From contig CAVVNF010000021.1 in NCBI GenBank assembly GCA_963749535.1, positions 25,432 through 89,431 on the forward strand: a stretch of 64,000 nt of DNA, read 5' to 3'. The translations under genes and the position numbers were made by a program. Origin of the DNA: Chersky-299 sp963749535. Its GTDB lineage: Bacteria; Actinomycetota; Thermoleophilia; RBG-16-64-13. Under the pieces are notes generated by a model. The model was not told the DNA's origin. It saw only the letters and a list, made by a program, of their open reading frames with translations, and searched no databases. Shown piece by piece: positions 51,748 through 60,507 of the stretch (positions are counted from its first letter, which is position 1; each line of letters begins with the position of its first letter).

Positions 51748-53478
51748 CTACTCCTCGAACAGGGTCTCCCAGTCGCCCCAGTCGCCCAACCAGGGCCTGA
51801 GGCCCAGGTGCTCCGGCCTGCTCGGTGGCGGGTCGAAGGCTTCGCACACCTGCTTGGCGTAGACTTGGCAGCGAGTGTAAGCCCTCGTCGCTCTCGCCAG
51901 ATCGTAGAGCGATTCCCGGTCGCCGGTGACCCGGCCCGATAGCACCCCGTTCAGGTGGTAGTGCCCCTTGAAGTATTCGGTCTTGGCCTTGTCGAACGCA
52001 GCTTCCAGCGGCGCGGCCTCCAGGTAGTTCAGCTTCCCCATTGCGGTGTTCGCATAGTAGAGGTCGGCCTGCGCGCACGCGAGCGCCGCCTGGGCGACCG
52101 CGGACGGGTTCGCCGCAAGTCGAAGTTCGTAGAAGGAGTACGTCTGCCCCGGACCGTAGTTGTGAAGGGTGGGCATGGCAGGCCCGGTACTTCTGGTCGC
52201 CGGACCGGAGCACACGTAGTATCGTCCGTTGTCGCCGGCGTCCGGGAGCGCGATCCCGATGACGGAGTTGTCCAGGCTCCCTATGTGCGCGTGGTAGCTC
52301 TTGCCCCTCTCCGGCCCGTAGGCCTCGTCGGCGGCCTCGAGCGTCGGGCGGGCGATGGTGCTGGGGAAGCGATACATCATGGTGGCGAAGTCGAGGTCCA
52401 CCTCTCCCTGATAGTTGTGAAGCATGTTCCACATGAAGAGGTTCCGCGAGACCGACCATGCGGTCAGGTCCATCTCCTCCAGCCCCTTGAGTTCCTTGCT
52501 CAACCAACCGGCGTGGGGGATGTAGTCCTGTTCTCGCTCGTCTCCGTTGGCCCTCGCCAGGTAGTTGTTGGTGTGGTAGAGGAAATCCACCTCGCCCAGG
52601 TCGCCCGCGCGGCGTATGACCGGTGGGTTTCGGCTCTCGATAACCATGGCGTCGCCGCTCACATCGGCGAAGAAGTTGCCATCCTTGCAGTTGACGGCTT
52701 TCGGATAGGCGAGATGTATCTCGGCTGCTTCCTGGGCGCTATTCGCGAAGCGAAGGACGTGCATGTTGGCGAAGCCTCGGGGAACCGTGTAGCCCCTATC
52801 GGGGAAGACGAACTTCCCGGTCCCGTGGTGAACGTGGACGAGTCCCTTGCTGTTCATGCCGGGATGCGACGGGAAGCCACCAAAGCCCGGCATGTTGTAA
52901 GGAGAGGCTATGAAGGCATTGCCGCTCTCCGGAAACACCATGACCGTGCCGGAGAAAAACCCGATGTTGTCGTCGCCGTTGCTGGCGCATACCAGCCGGC
53001 CGCCCTTGGTCGCCTTCCCCCAGGCCGCGAATCCGCTGCACGTCGGCTGCTCGGGTATCACGAAGGACTTCTCCGACCAGGGCAGGAATTCTTCGTAAAG
53101 CGCGTAGAACGCAAGCAGATCCTCGTAGGTCACCTCGATACCCGCGTCAGCCGCCCCGGCGACCATCCCGTTGAGGATGTCGACCCACTCCGGGGTGTAG
53201 TCGTTGACGTAGGAGTCGTATCTTCTGAGGGCGTCCTTCTGCTCGGAGGAGTACCCGTCCCGATGCAGTGGAGCGGTGCAGTAGAGGAAGCCCCCCTTTT
53301 GTGAGGGTAGCCACGTTCCATAGATCTGGACGAGCTGCTGGAAGTACTGATAGCCGAGCTCGTAGTCAGACCCGCTGAGGATTATCACCGGCCTGACCGG
53401 CGGGGGGAAGGGGATCCTGTCGACGAAGGGGATCTCTGTTTCCTGCACCCGGTCTCCCGACGTCGCTTCCGGTGTCAC
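51748..53478 (-). CDS. C45-family autoproteolytic acyltransferase/hydrolase-like protein
   Basis: A 576-residue Ntn-hydrolase of the acyl-CoA:6-aminopenicillanate acyltransferase / phospholipase-B-like group. N-terminal part: GSDYELGYQYFQQLVQIYGT and WVDILNGMVAGAADAGIEVT; the processing site is PTCSGFAAWGKATKGGRLVC, in which Cys of TCSGF would become the N-terminal nucleophile after self-cleavage (about residue 148), followed by ASNGDDNIGFFSGTVMVFPE and GMNSKGLVHVHHGTGKF. It shows no signal peptide. Family members transfer or hydrolyse amide-linked acyl groups. The sigma-1-like gene is divergent from it across 480 bases. Confidence 0.75.
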   Translation of the reverse strand: MTPEATSGDRVQETEIPFVDRIPFPPPVRPVIILSGSDYELGYQYFQQLVQIYGTWLPSQKGGFLYCTAPLHRDGYSSEQKDALRRYDSYVNDYTPEWVDILNGMVAGAADAGIEVTYEDLLAFYALYEEFLPWSEKSFVIPEQPTCSGFAAWGKATKGGRLVCASNGDDNIGFFSGTVMVFPESGNAFIASPYNMPGFGGFPSHPGMNSKGLVHVHHGTGKFVFPDRGYTVPRGFANMHVLRFANSAQEAAEIHLAYPKAVNCKDGNFFADVSGDAMVIESRNPPVIRRAGDLGEVDFLYHTNNYLARANGDEREQDYIPHAGWLSKELKGLEEMDLTAWSVSRNLFMWNMLHNYQGEVDLDFATMMYRFPSTIARPTLEAADEAYGPERGKSYHAHIGSLDNSVIGIALPDAGDNGRYYVCSGPATRSTGPAMPTLHNYGPGQTYSFYELRLAANPSAVAQAALACAQADLYYANTAMGKLNYLEAAPLEAAFDKAKTEYFKGHYHLNGVLSGRVTGDRESLYDLARATRAYTRCQVYAKQVCEAFDPPPSRPEHLGLRPWLGDWGDWETLFEE

Positions 53479-53959
53479 GTTTATCGCCCCTTTCTCTGCC
53501 GCCCGGACGACCCGCTCGGCCCCTCTGGAATTGTAGCCTACAGTTGGCGCAACCGACTCATCAACTACCGGGCTCTCAAGACGAGGGGCCTCGAAATAGT
53601 TGACGAGTTTCCACCGTAAGACTTTGGACTCTGGTCACCGAAGGCAAGGCAGCGAATCTTCTCCCTGCGGCGGATCCCCCGATCCAGGGGAGCCTCATCA
53701 CGGCACCGTGGACACAAACTGGTCACTCGGCCTTGAACGCCCCACCGCGCTCGAGCGCTTCCACCTCCTCTATACAGGTGAGGACCTTCCTCATGTACTG
53801 GAAGCTGAGCATTAGCCGGAAGAGACCGCAAATCTCCAGAGTATGATGATGTCTCACGCCGGCGCCATCCGAATGCTCGGTAGATCCATGGACAGAATGT
53901 TCGGCCCGTTCGGCGAGACCGATTGAGTCGCCGCAAATATCACATGGAGGTTGCTGTCA
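53479..53959. other. divergent intergenic region
   Basis: Probable promoter region for the divergent C45-like and sigma-1-like genes. A 29-residue minus-strand frame (53723-53812, MLSFQYMRKVLTCIEEVEAL...) looks protein-like but has no ribosome-binding site. No strong hairpin was seen. Confidence 0.35.
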
Positions 53960-54637
53960 ATGTTCGTTTTCGACCCTGAAGTAGTCCACCAGTGCTCCAT
54001 GGAGTGCCTGGGGCTGCCCAAGCCGCAGATGTTCGACGTTTTCGGCCACTCGTTGGCCAAGCATTACCCTAAGATACTGGACTTCAGGCAGCCCTGGGTG
54101 TACAGCATTGCCGGCGGGGCGATGATACAGATGAAGCTGTACTACGCCTCTATGACCGAGTACATCATGGTATGGGGCACGCCCATAGGGTCAGAGGGAC
54201 ATTCCGGGCGCCACTTCACCGGCTTCTGGGACACGGTCATCGACGGCGAGATGTGGTACTACGGCGAGGGTGAGTTCGAGAAGAAGGTCTACAGACCTGG
54301 CGACCGCGTCTACGTAGGGCCCGGCCAGGCGCGCGCCATGAACTTCACCAACGGCGTGTGGGCAACGGAGTACGCAAGGGGCTTCATTCCGGCGAGCGTG
54401 CCTTTCGGCATCGCCGAGGAGATACTCATCTGCTGGGACCTTCTGACGGCGACCCAAACCCTCAGCCTCTACACCGACCTCGTAGCGCAGTCATTCGGGC
54501 AGAAATACGCCGGTTTGAAGCCGGTCACCGATTCCGTAAGCCGGCTGGCCCACAAAGTCACCAAGGCGCTGATGCCCTCACCAGAGGTCAGCAAGATTCC
54601 GCAGAAAAACATCCGCTGGTTCCAGCGGAAGACCTGA
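53960..54637 (+). CDS. sigma-1 receptor / ERG2 (sterol C8-C7 isomerase) family homologue
   Basis: A 225-residue protein from ATG 53960 (TGGAGG upstream). It aligns by eye with the eukaryotic sigma-1 receptor over nearly its full luminal domain: YVFS-like start FVFDPEVVHQC, WVYSIAGGAMIQMKLYYASM, TEYIMVWGTPIGSEGHSGRH, FWDTVIDGEMWYYGEGEFEK, VYRPGDRVYVGPGQARAMNF and TEYARGFIPASVPFGIAEEI. The two acidic ligand-site residues of the receptor (Asp in xDTI, Glu in xEYxRGxIP) correspond to Asp91 and Glu137. It lacks the receptor's N-terminal transmembrane helix but keeps the amphipathic C-terminal helices. The family otherwise comprises fungal sterol isomerases and animal receptors; the bacterial role is unknown. 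A RidA gene follows. Confidence 0.85.
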   Translation: MFVFDPEVVHQCSMECLGLPKPQMFDVFGHSLAKHYPKILDFRQPWVYSIAGGAMIQMKLYYASMTEYIMVWGTPIGSEGHSGRHFTGFWDTVIDGEMWYYGEGEFEKKVYRPGDRVYVGPGQARAMNFTNGVWATEYARGFIPASVPFGIAEEILICWDLLTATQTLSLYTDLVAQSFGQKYAGLKPVTDSVSRLAHKVTKALMPSPEVSKIPQKNIRWFQRKT

Positions 54638-54924
54638 GGGAGTCCCAAGGTAGAGCTTCCCGCTGATGACCGTGTCTAGCCGGCTGTCAGGCCAAGGGCA
54701 AGAAGCTCAAGGAGGCGCAGGTCCGCGAATGCCGGAGTATGAGGGTCGCGCCTGGCCCGCTCCTCACTTGGTCTCTCAAAGGCGTCCCTTTACGGGTCTC
54801 TTTCGGCAGCGCGGTCGAGCTTCCGTCACCCCGCAATAGCCATAACGTCATGGTTGTATGCTGCGCTTCACCAATTGTCGCGGCGTGTTTCGACCAAGAG
54901 ACTGCGAAATCCAGGAGAAGTGAC

Positions 54925-55368
54925 ATGGGTGAATATGTGAAGTTCTATCCGGAATACCGGGGAGGGAAGAAACTGTCCTATCCCAACTTTCCGGCCGAGG
55001 CGGGGAAGTACTCCCGGTCTGTGGTGGCGGGCAATCTGATCTTTATCTCCGGCTGCGAGGGACTGAACGACGAGACCATGGAACTGGAGACAGACGTCTT
55101 TGAAGAGCAGATGATAGTCGCGCTTGACAAGGTCAGGCGGGCCATGGAGGAGGCCGGCAGTACCATGAACAACGTGATCAAGACGCTGATGCTTCTCAAG
55201 AATCTTGACGATTATCCCCGTATGCGCAAGACAGAGCTGGAGTACTACCAGAAGTATGCTCCGATGCTGGTCGAGGATCCGCCGGCAAGTACCTTCATGC
55301 GGGTGGATCTAGCCAGGCCGGGGTTTCTTGTGGAGATAGACGTGGTCGGAGTCATATCCAGAGAATGA
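54925..55368 (+). CDS. RidA/YjgF-family protein (copy 2)
   Basis: A 147-residue protein; ATG 54925 follows AGGAGAAG, and the longer upstream frame is not coding-like. It has SRSVVAGNLIFISGCEGLND, QMIVALDKVRRAMEEAGSTM, NNVIKTLMLLKNLDDYPRMR and STFMRVDLARPGFLVEIDVV. Near the C-terminus MRVDLARPGFLVEIDVV replaces the canonical Arg-x-x-V-x-V-x-x-LP pattern partly, but an Arg is present. It is downstream of the sigma-1-like gene on the same strand and could be in one transcript. Enamine/imine handling is the family's best known role. Confidence 0.8.
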   Translation: MGEYVKFYPEYRGGKKLSYPNFPAEAGKYSRSVVAGNLIFISGCEGLNDETMELETDVFEEQMIVALDKVRRAMEEAGSTMNNVIKTLMLLKNLDDYPRMRKTELEYYQKYAPMLVEDPPASTFMRVDLARPGFLVEIDVVGVISRE

Positions 55369-55436
55369 GACCCCGGTCACGGGCGGCTGGGCGGCAGGAG
55401 ACGCGTTCCCCGGACGCACGGTAGTTGAAGACAAGG

Positions 55437-57584
55437 TCAGGTCGTGACGGGCTGAGTGGTCGGAGGTGCTGTAGTAGGAGGAGTCGTTGTAGGAGGTGAC
55501 GTGGTCAGGGTGGTGGTCGACGGCTGCGTGGTCGACGGTGGAGTTGGCGACGTTGTAGTCGATCCGGGCAAGGTCGTGCTCGTGCTGGTGGTGCTGCTCG
55601 TACTGCTCGTGCTCGTGGTGGGCGGCACGGCGTACTTGCTTTGGAAGAAGGGGTTGTACACGACCGGCGTTTGCGGCGCAGGGAAGTTCTTGACGGGGTA
55701 GTCCGCCTCCACAGGCTTCATAAAGGCCGCCCAGATCTCAGCCGGAAAGCTGCCGCCTTGCACCTGGATGCCGTGGACATCCGTCATGGGGATGTTGCCT
55801 TGCGGGTAGCCCACCCATACCGTGGTAGAGAGGTCTGGAGTATAGCCGCAGAACCAGGCGTTGGCGAAGTCTTGAGCCGTTCCCGTCTTACCTGCGGCCG
55901 GTCGGCCGATCTGAGCCCGGACACCCGTGCCCCGCTGCACGTTTTGCTGGAGAATCTGGGTGACGGCGTAGGCCACGCCAGCCGAGATAGCCTGGGTGGA
56001 CTTGGGAGGAGTGTTATAGAGCACTTTGCCGCTCGCATCGGTGACTTTGGTAATGATCGTCGGCACGACGTGCGCGCCCTGGTCGGCCAGCGTGCCGTAG
56101 GCGGAAGCCATCTCGAGCGGGGTGACCCCGTAGGTGAGGCCGCCGAGAACGATGGCCGGGTCAGAGTTCAAGTAGGAGGTGATGCCCATGCGATGGGCCA
56201 CGTCGATTAGATGGTCCACCCCCACATCGAGGACCAACTGGGCGTAGACGGTGTTATCACTTTGCAGAGTTGCCTGCACGAGGTTGATGGTTCCGGAGTA
56301 GGTGTTGCCGAAAGTTCGGACAATCCAGGGCTTGCTACGCCCAGGAAGCTGCAAACTGAGCGGCTGAGAGACGTAGTAGGTGGTGTAAGGGTCGATGCCC
56401 TCCTCTATGGCCGCTGTCAAGCAGAACATCTTGAAGGCGGAGCCCGGCTGCCGTTGGGCTTGGGCCGCCAGGTTGAATTGGGACTTACTGTAGTCGGTGC
56501 TGCTGACCATGGCCCGGATATACCCGGTCTTAGGATCGATGCTGACAAGGGCTGAGGCAGGATCCCCCGGCCGGTTAAGGAGTTTTGAGATCGCCTGGGA
56601 GGCCAGCAACTGGTAGGCCGGGTTGATGGAGGTCTGCACCCGAAGGCCGCCGCCATAGACCTCGGTAGCGCCGAACATGGTGACCAGTTGTTGCTTTACG
56701 TAGTCGACCACGTAGGGCTCTTGTACCTGGACGTAGGGCGAGTAGGGGGCCAACGTGACCGGTGCGTTCTGGGCCTCTTGATACTGGGCCTCGGTGATGT
56801 AGTTCTGCTGGTACATAGCCAGGAGCACCGTGTTTCGCCGTGTCTTGGCGGCCTGCGGGTGGGCCCGAGGGTTGTACGCGCTGGGAGCCTGCGGCAGGCC
56901 GGCGAGCAAGGCTGCCTCGGCCAGGGTCAGATCCTTGGGCTCTATGCCAAAGTAGGTCTCGGTGGCCGCTTCCAGCCCGTAGGCATTGGACCCGAAGAAG
57001 ACCGTGTTGAGGTAGTTGGTGAGGATGGTGTCCTTGGAGTGGGTCTGCTCGTACTGGAGGGCCAAGGAGGCCTCGTAAATCTTGTCGGTGAGCGAGGTGT
57101 CTTGCCCCCCCAGGTAGAGGTTCTTGACCAGCTGCATGGTGATGGTGGACCCGCCTTGCACGGTTTTGTTGGCTTTTAGGTCCGCCGCCAAAGCTCTCAA
57201 GATGGCCTCGTAATCGACTCCGCCGTGCTGGTAGAAGCGCTTGTCCTCGATGGCCACCAAGGCGTGCTTCATGGTGTCTGGGATGTCGGAGTTCGCCAGC
57301 ACCGTCCGGTTCTGGTCCTTGTAGAGGTAGGCGAGAAGCTGGCCGTCTGCGGCGTAGATCTGAGTGGTCTGAGGAAGGGAGGCCGCCACCTGGTCGCTCA
57401 GCTGCGGTAGGTCACGCCCAAACGCACCCGTGAGGTCCAGAGCCAAGAAGACTATCCCGGCCAGCCCGAGCAGAACCACGCATGGCACCACAATGAGAAA
57501 CGCCATGCGGGTGGTGTGGTGGTGACGCCTGGCCATCAGCCGACGCTTCTGGCGGGCGCCCCGGGACTGATACGGGAGCCTCAT
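55437..57584 (-). CDS. class A penicillin-binding protein (PBP1a-like), glycosyltransferase plus transpeptidase
   Basis: A 715-residue peptidoglycan synthase. Residues 1-25 are basic, one helix at 26-50 anchors it. The GT51 domain has AIEDKRFYQHGGVDYEAILR, GGSTITMQLVKNLYLGG and YLNTVFFGSNAYGLEAATET; the transpeptidase domain has the active-site PGSAFKMF (SxxK), QSDNTVYAQL (SxN) and AGKTGTAQDFANAWFCGYTP (KTG). A Ser/Thr/Pro-rich tail of about 60 residues (TSTSSTSSTT..., PTTAPPTTQ) follows, as in many actinobacterial proteins. It lies downstream of the class B PBP on the same strand. Confidence 0.92.
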   Translation of the reverse strand: MRLPYQSRGARQKRRLMARRHHHTTRMAFLIVVPCVVLLGLAGIVFLALDLTGAFGRDLPQLSDQVAASLPQTTQIYAADGQLLAYLYKDQNRTVLANSDIPDTMKHALVAIEDKRFYQHGGVDYEAILRALAADLKANKTVQGGSTITMQLVKNLYLGGQDTSLTDKIYEASLALQYEQTHSKDTILTNYLNTVFFGSNAYGLEAATETYFGIEPKDLTLAEAALLAGLPQAPSAYNPRAHPQAAKTRRNTVLLAMYQQNYITEAQYQEAQNAPVTLAPYSPYVQVQEPYVVDYVKQQLVTMFGATEVYGGGLRVQTSINPAYQLLASQAISKLLNRPGDPASALVSIDPKTGYIRAMVSSTDYSKSQFNLAAQAQRQPGSAFKMFCLTAAIEEGIDPYTTYYVSQPLSLQLPGRSKPWIVRTFGNTYSGTINLVQATLQSDNTVYAQLVLDVGVDHLIDVAHRMGITSYLNSDPAIVLGGLTYGVTPLEMASAYGTLADQGAHVVPTIITKVTDASGKVLYNTPPKSTQAISAGVAYAVTQILQQNVQRGTGVRAQIGRPAAGKTGTAQDFANAWFCGYTPDLSTTVWVGYPQGNIPMTDVHGIQVQGGSFPAEIWAAFMKPVEADYPVKNFPAPQTPVVYNPFFQSKYAVPPTTSTSSTSSTTSTSTTLPGSTTTSPTPPSTTQPSTTTLTTSPPTTTPPTTAPPTTQPVTT

Positions 57585-57790
57585 ACGCTATTCGCCCTCT
57601 GTTAGACCTGCTGTCCGAGGAGTATATCCCGATTGGCTGTTCTCCAAGCGCAGGTCCGGCCGGCAACTACCAGACGATGACCAGCGGGTCCGAAAATCCT
57701 TGCGCGCACGCACCTGCCAGCGCGCTTGGTTACTTCGTCTCATGCGGGTATCCCGGCACCCATGAATCATGACCCTCCGTTCTTCGACCA

Positions 57791-59638
57791 CTATTCGGTA
57801 GCCTTGATCGCCCCGTTGGCGCTGGAGGTCGTGTGGAAATACGCCTCCATAACGCTCCGAACGATAGGCGCTGCCACGGAGCTTCCATGGCCTCCGTGCT
57901 CTACCAACGCAACCACGACGATCTGCGGGTCGTTGGCGGGAGCATAGCCGGCGAACCAGGCCTCGGCATCGCCTGGAGGCATCTGGGCGGTGCCGGTCTT
58001 ACCGGCCACCGCGATCGGAAAACCCTTAAAGATCTGATAGGCAGTCCCATTGGGGCTGGAGACGACAAGCCTCAAGCCGTTCTTAATGGCATCTAGATTG
58101 GCGGGGCTTATATCTACCTTGCCCGCTACTTGGTCGTCAAACTGGTGGACGACGTTTCCAGAAGCATCGGTGGCCTGGAGAGCCAGGTGGGGCACCCACA
58201 CCTGTCCGCCGTCGGCAATGGCGGAGAACCCCACGGCCAGCTGAAGAGGGGTCACGAGAAGATCACCTTGACCGATAGCCAAGTTGATATCCTCTCCTGG
58301 GGTCCGAGTCTGTTGCGCGCTGGTCTTGCCCACTTGGCCCGCTTGCTCCCCAGGAAGGTCGATGCCGGTCTGCTGGCCGAAGCCGAACTTCTCCAACCCG
58401 TTCTGTAGGACAGAGCCAGGCTGCTGATAGAGCTTGTAGCCGAGGTTGTAGAAGTAGACATCCACGGACTCTTCAAGCGCCTGAGCCAGACTGACATTCC
58501 CCAAGGGAGCGGGGTTCCAGTCCTTCCAGACCGTGCCCAAGAGGCTGAACTTTCCCGGGCAGAAGAAGGTACTGCTTGGGGTGATGGCACCGCTATCCAG
58601 TCCAGTCGCCGCCACAAACGGCTTGAAGGTGGACCCGGCCGGGTAGAGACCGGCAATCGCGCGGTTAAAGAACGGATCGTTGGCCTGCTTGGAGTTCAGT
58701 TGAGCGTAGACCTGGGAATTCATGCCGCCCGCCCACAGCGAGGGATCGTAGGTGGGGTAGGAAGCCATGGCCAGCACCTGCCCGGTGCGGGGGTCGAGAG
58801 CCACCACCGCCCCGCCGTCGGCTTTGGCGAAGCCCTGCAGATGCGCCTGGTTGACGCCCTGGGCCAGGGCGTTTTCGGCGGCCTTCTGCAGGTCGGCGTC
58901 CAAAGTAAGGGTGAGATTGTAGCCCGGGGTGGGGGCAACATCCGCCAGGTACTGGATGGGCCGGCCGGCCGAGTCTACTTCCACCGTCCTATATCCGTCT
59001 TGGCCGCGTAGGTAGTGATCGTAGGTGCTCTCCACTCCGTCTTTGCCCACATGATCGTTCGGCGACAGTTGAGCGTACTGCGTCTGGGCCAGGTCCTTTG
59101 GCGAGACTTTGCCCACGTATCCAAGGACCTGGGCCGCCAGCGACTTATCCGGGTAGCTACGTAGGTCCACCGCGTCCACCTCGATTCCGGGGAACTCGAG
59201 GCTGTGCTCTTTGAGGTAGTCAACCACAGGGGTCAGGGACACGTCTTCTTTGACGACAGTATCCACGTACGGATCTTTAGCTGCCTCGGTGTAGAGATTG
59301 GCAAGATCAGCCTTGGGCATGTTGAGAAGACTAGCCAAACTCGAGAGCTCGCTCTCGAAGCCGGCCATGTCAGTCTTGGGACTCTTCATCGCCATAGGCA
59401 GGAGATCCACGCTCAAGCCACCGCGGTTCGTGACCAAAAGCTGGCCGTTGCGGTCGTAGATGACCCCGCGAGGGGCCTCCACGGGAATCTTTCTTTCGAT
59501 GTTCGTGCTAGCCGATGCCACATATTGGTCCCCGGAAAGCACCTGCAGGTCCCAGAGGCGGAAAGCGAGCACGGCAAACAGAGCCAATCCCAGCATCGAG
59601 AGTACGCCGATCCTCATACCCACGGAGGACTCCTCCAT
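57791..59638 (-). CDS. class B penicillin-binding protein (PBP2-like) transpeptidase
   Basis: A protein of about 615 residues. I prefer ATG 59638 (MEESSVGMRIGVLSMLGLAL); a TTG 12 codons upstream is also open. One N-terminal helix, then the dimerisation domain (IPVEAPRGVIYDRNGQLLVT, GYVGKVSPKDL) and the transpeptidase domain: AGSTFKPFVAATGLDSGAIT (SxxK), LEESVDVYFYNLGYKLYQQP (SVD in place of SxN) and AGKTGTAQMPPGDAEAWFAG (KTG). It cross-links peptidoglycan during elongation or division; PBP2/MrdA is the closest type. No rodA gene is adjacent. Confidence 0.9.
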   Translation of the reverse strand: MEESSVGMRIGVLSMLGLALFAVLAFRLWDLQVLSGDQYVASASTNIERKIPVEAPRGVIYDRNGQLLVTNRGGLSVDLLPMAMKSPKTDMAGFESELSSLASLLNMPKADLANLYTEAAKDPYVDTVVKEDVSLTPVVDYLKEHSLEFPGIEVDAVDLRSYPDKSLAAQVLGYVGKVSPKDLAQTQYAQLSPNDHVGKDGVESTYDHYLRGQDGYRTVEVDSAGRPIQYLADVAPTPGYNLTLTLDADLQKAAENALAQGVNQAHLQGFAKADGGAVVALDPRTGQVLAMASYPTYDPSLWAGGMNSQVYAQLNSKQANDPFFNRAIAGLYPAGSTFKPFVAATGLDSGAITPSSTFFCPGKFSLLGTVWKDWNPAPLGNVSLAQALEESVDVYFYNLGYKLYQQPGSVLQNGLEKFGFGQQTGIDLPGEQAGQVGKTSAQQTRTPGEDINLAIGQGDLLVTPLQLAVGFSAIADGGQVWVPHLALQATDASGNVVHQFDDQVAGKVDISPANLDAIKNGLRLVVSSPNGTAYQIFKGFPIAVAGKTGTAQMPPGDAEAWFAGYAPANDPQIVVVALVEHGGHGSSVAAPIVRSVMEAYFHTTSSANGAIKATE

Positions 59639-59910
59639 GGGACGGTTTCTCTTCTTTACAGGCTGAAGGACCAATGCGGCAGACGCCCCCGTTCAGGCTG
59701 TAAGCCGTGGATGCACTCTTCGAGAGCCTTGCATGATAGGCGCCGCAGATGAAGACGGCGTAAGGTTTAGTCGCTGGCCCTTGTGCTGCAAACTGCACCC
59801 CAGTTTCGACATTCTCAGCCCGCTCACAGCTAATTCTAGGCTCCGTCCAATATACGGCTGCTTATATCTCCCGTTGTCGGTTCGGTGAGACTCAGGTGGG
59901 AGGAAGCCTC

Positions 59911-60114
59911 ATGTTCGTCGCCATCGTCAAGCAGGACAAGAAATCCTGGCTCCTGGAAGCCTCAGACGGCCGCCGGTTTGTAATGACCGGAAAGAAGGAC
60001 GTCGTGGTGTGCCCGGAAGGGAGCGACACGCCACTGGTCACGGCGCGGGGAATCTCATACAAGGCAGCGCGCCGTCTGTTGGAGGAAGAGCTCAGTAGAG
60101 TGGCGGCGGTCTAG
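59911..60114 (+). CDS. small conserved-looking protein, unknown function
   Basis: A 67-residue protein from ATG 59911, which follows GGGAGGAAG. Sequence MFVAIVKQDKKSWLLEASDG, RRFVMTGKKDVVVCPEGSDT and ISYKAARRLLEEELSRVAAV; a short beta-rich part followed by one amphipathic helix. Divergent from the class B PBP. No family recognised. Confidence 0.5.
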   Translation: MFVAIVKQDKKSWLLEASDGRRFVMTGKKDVVVCPEGSDTPLVTARGISYKAARRLLEEELSRVAAV

Positions 60115-60507
60115 AGCGAAAAAGGTGCGGCGCAAGGTTGCATTTCGACAGTCTCTGTCGTGGTCGGCGTCTCCCAGATCAAGCTCAGCAGTCGGCTCTT
60201 CTCTTGCCTTCCCGGCGCCTAGGATGTTCGCAGCCAAGCTTCCTAGCCATGGGTACCCTCGTGCACGTCCGATTGGAGCTGGAGTTCCGGTGCTGCGGCT
60301 CCCGAGCGCCGAAGGCCGAGACTTCAGGGGGGCGAAGGATGTGAACTCATTCCTGCGCTGGCTGGGTGGTTCAGAGGCCGAGCTTAGTCCCTTGTGCCTA
60401 ACATCGAACGCATCCCAGAGCGCACGATCGCTTCTGGAGCCTGGCTGGAGCCCGCGGAGAGTCGCGGGCTCCAGCCAGTTCTGGTCCTACTCCTTGGGCC
60501 TATTCAT
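60115..60507. other. intergenic region containing a long inverted repeat
   Basis: Apart from the hairpin at 60441-60478 there is no coding-like frame. It separates the small protein at 59911 from the convergent binding-protein gene ending at 60508. Confidence 0.4.
60441..60478. terminator. perfect 16-base-pair hairpin, candidate terminator
   Basis: CTGGCTGGAGCCCGCG, a six-base loop GAGAGT, then CGCGGGCTCCAGCCAG: an uninterrupted 16-base stem 30 bases beyond the stop of the minus-strand binding-protein gene. There is no T-tract on either strand, so termination would be of the GC-rich, U-poor kind. Confidence 0.6.

Noticed and set aside
53723..53812. 29-residue minus-strand ORF between the C45-like and sigma-1-like genes
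   Set aside because: The residues look natural, but there is no ribosome-binding site and no second copy to support it.
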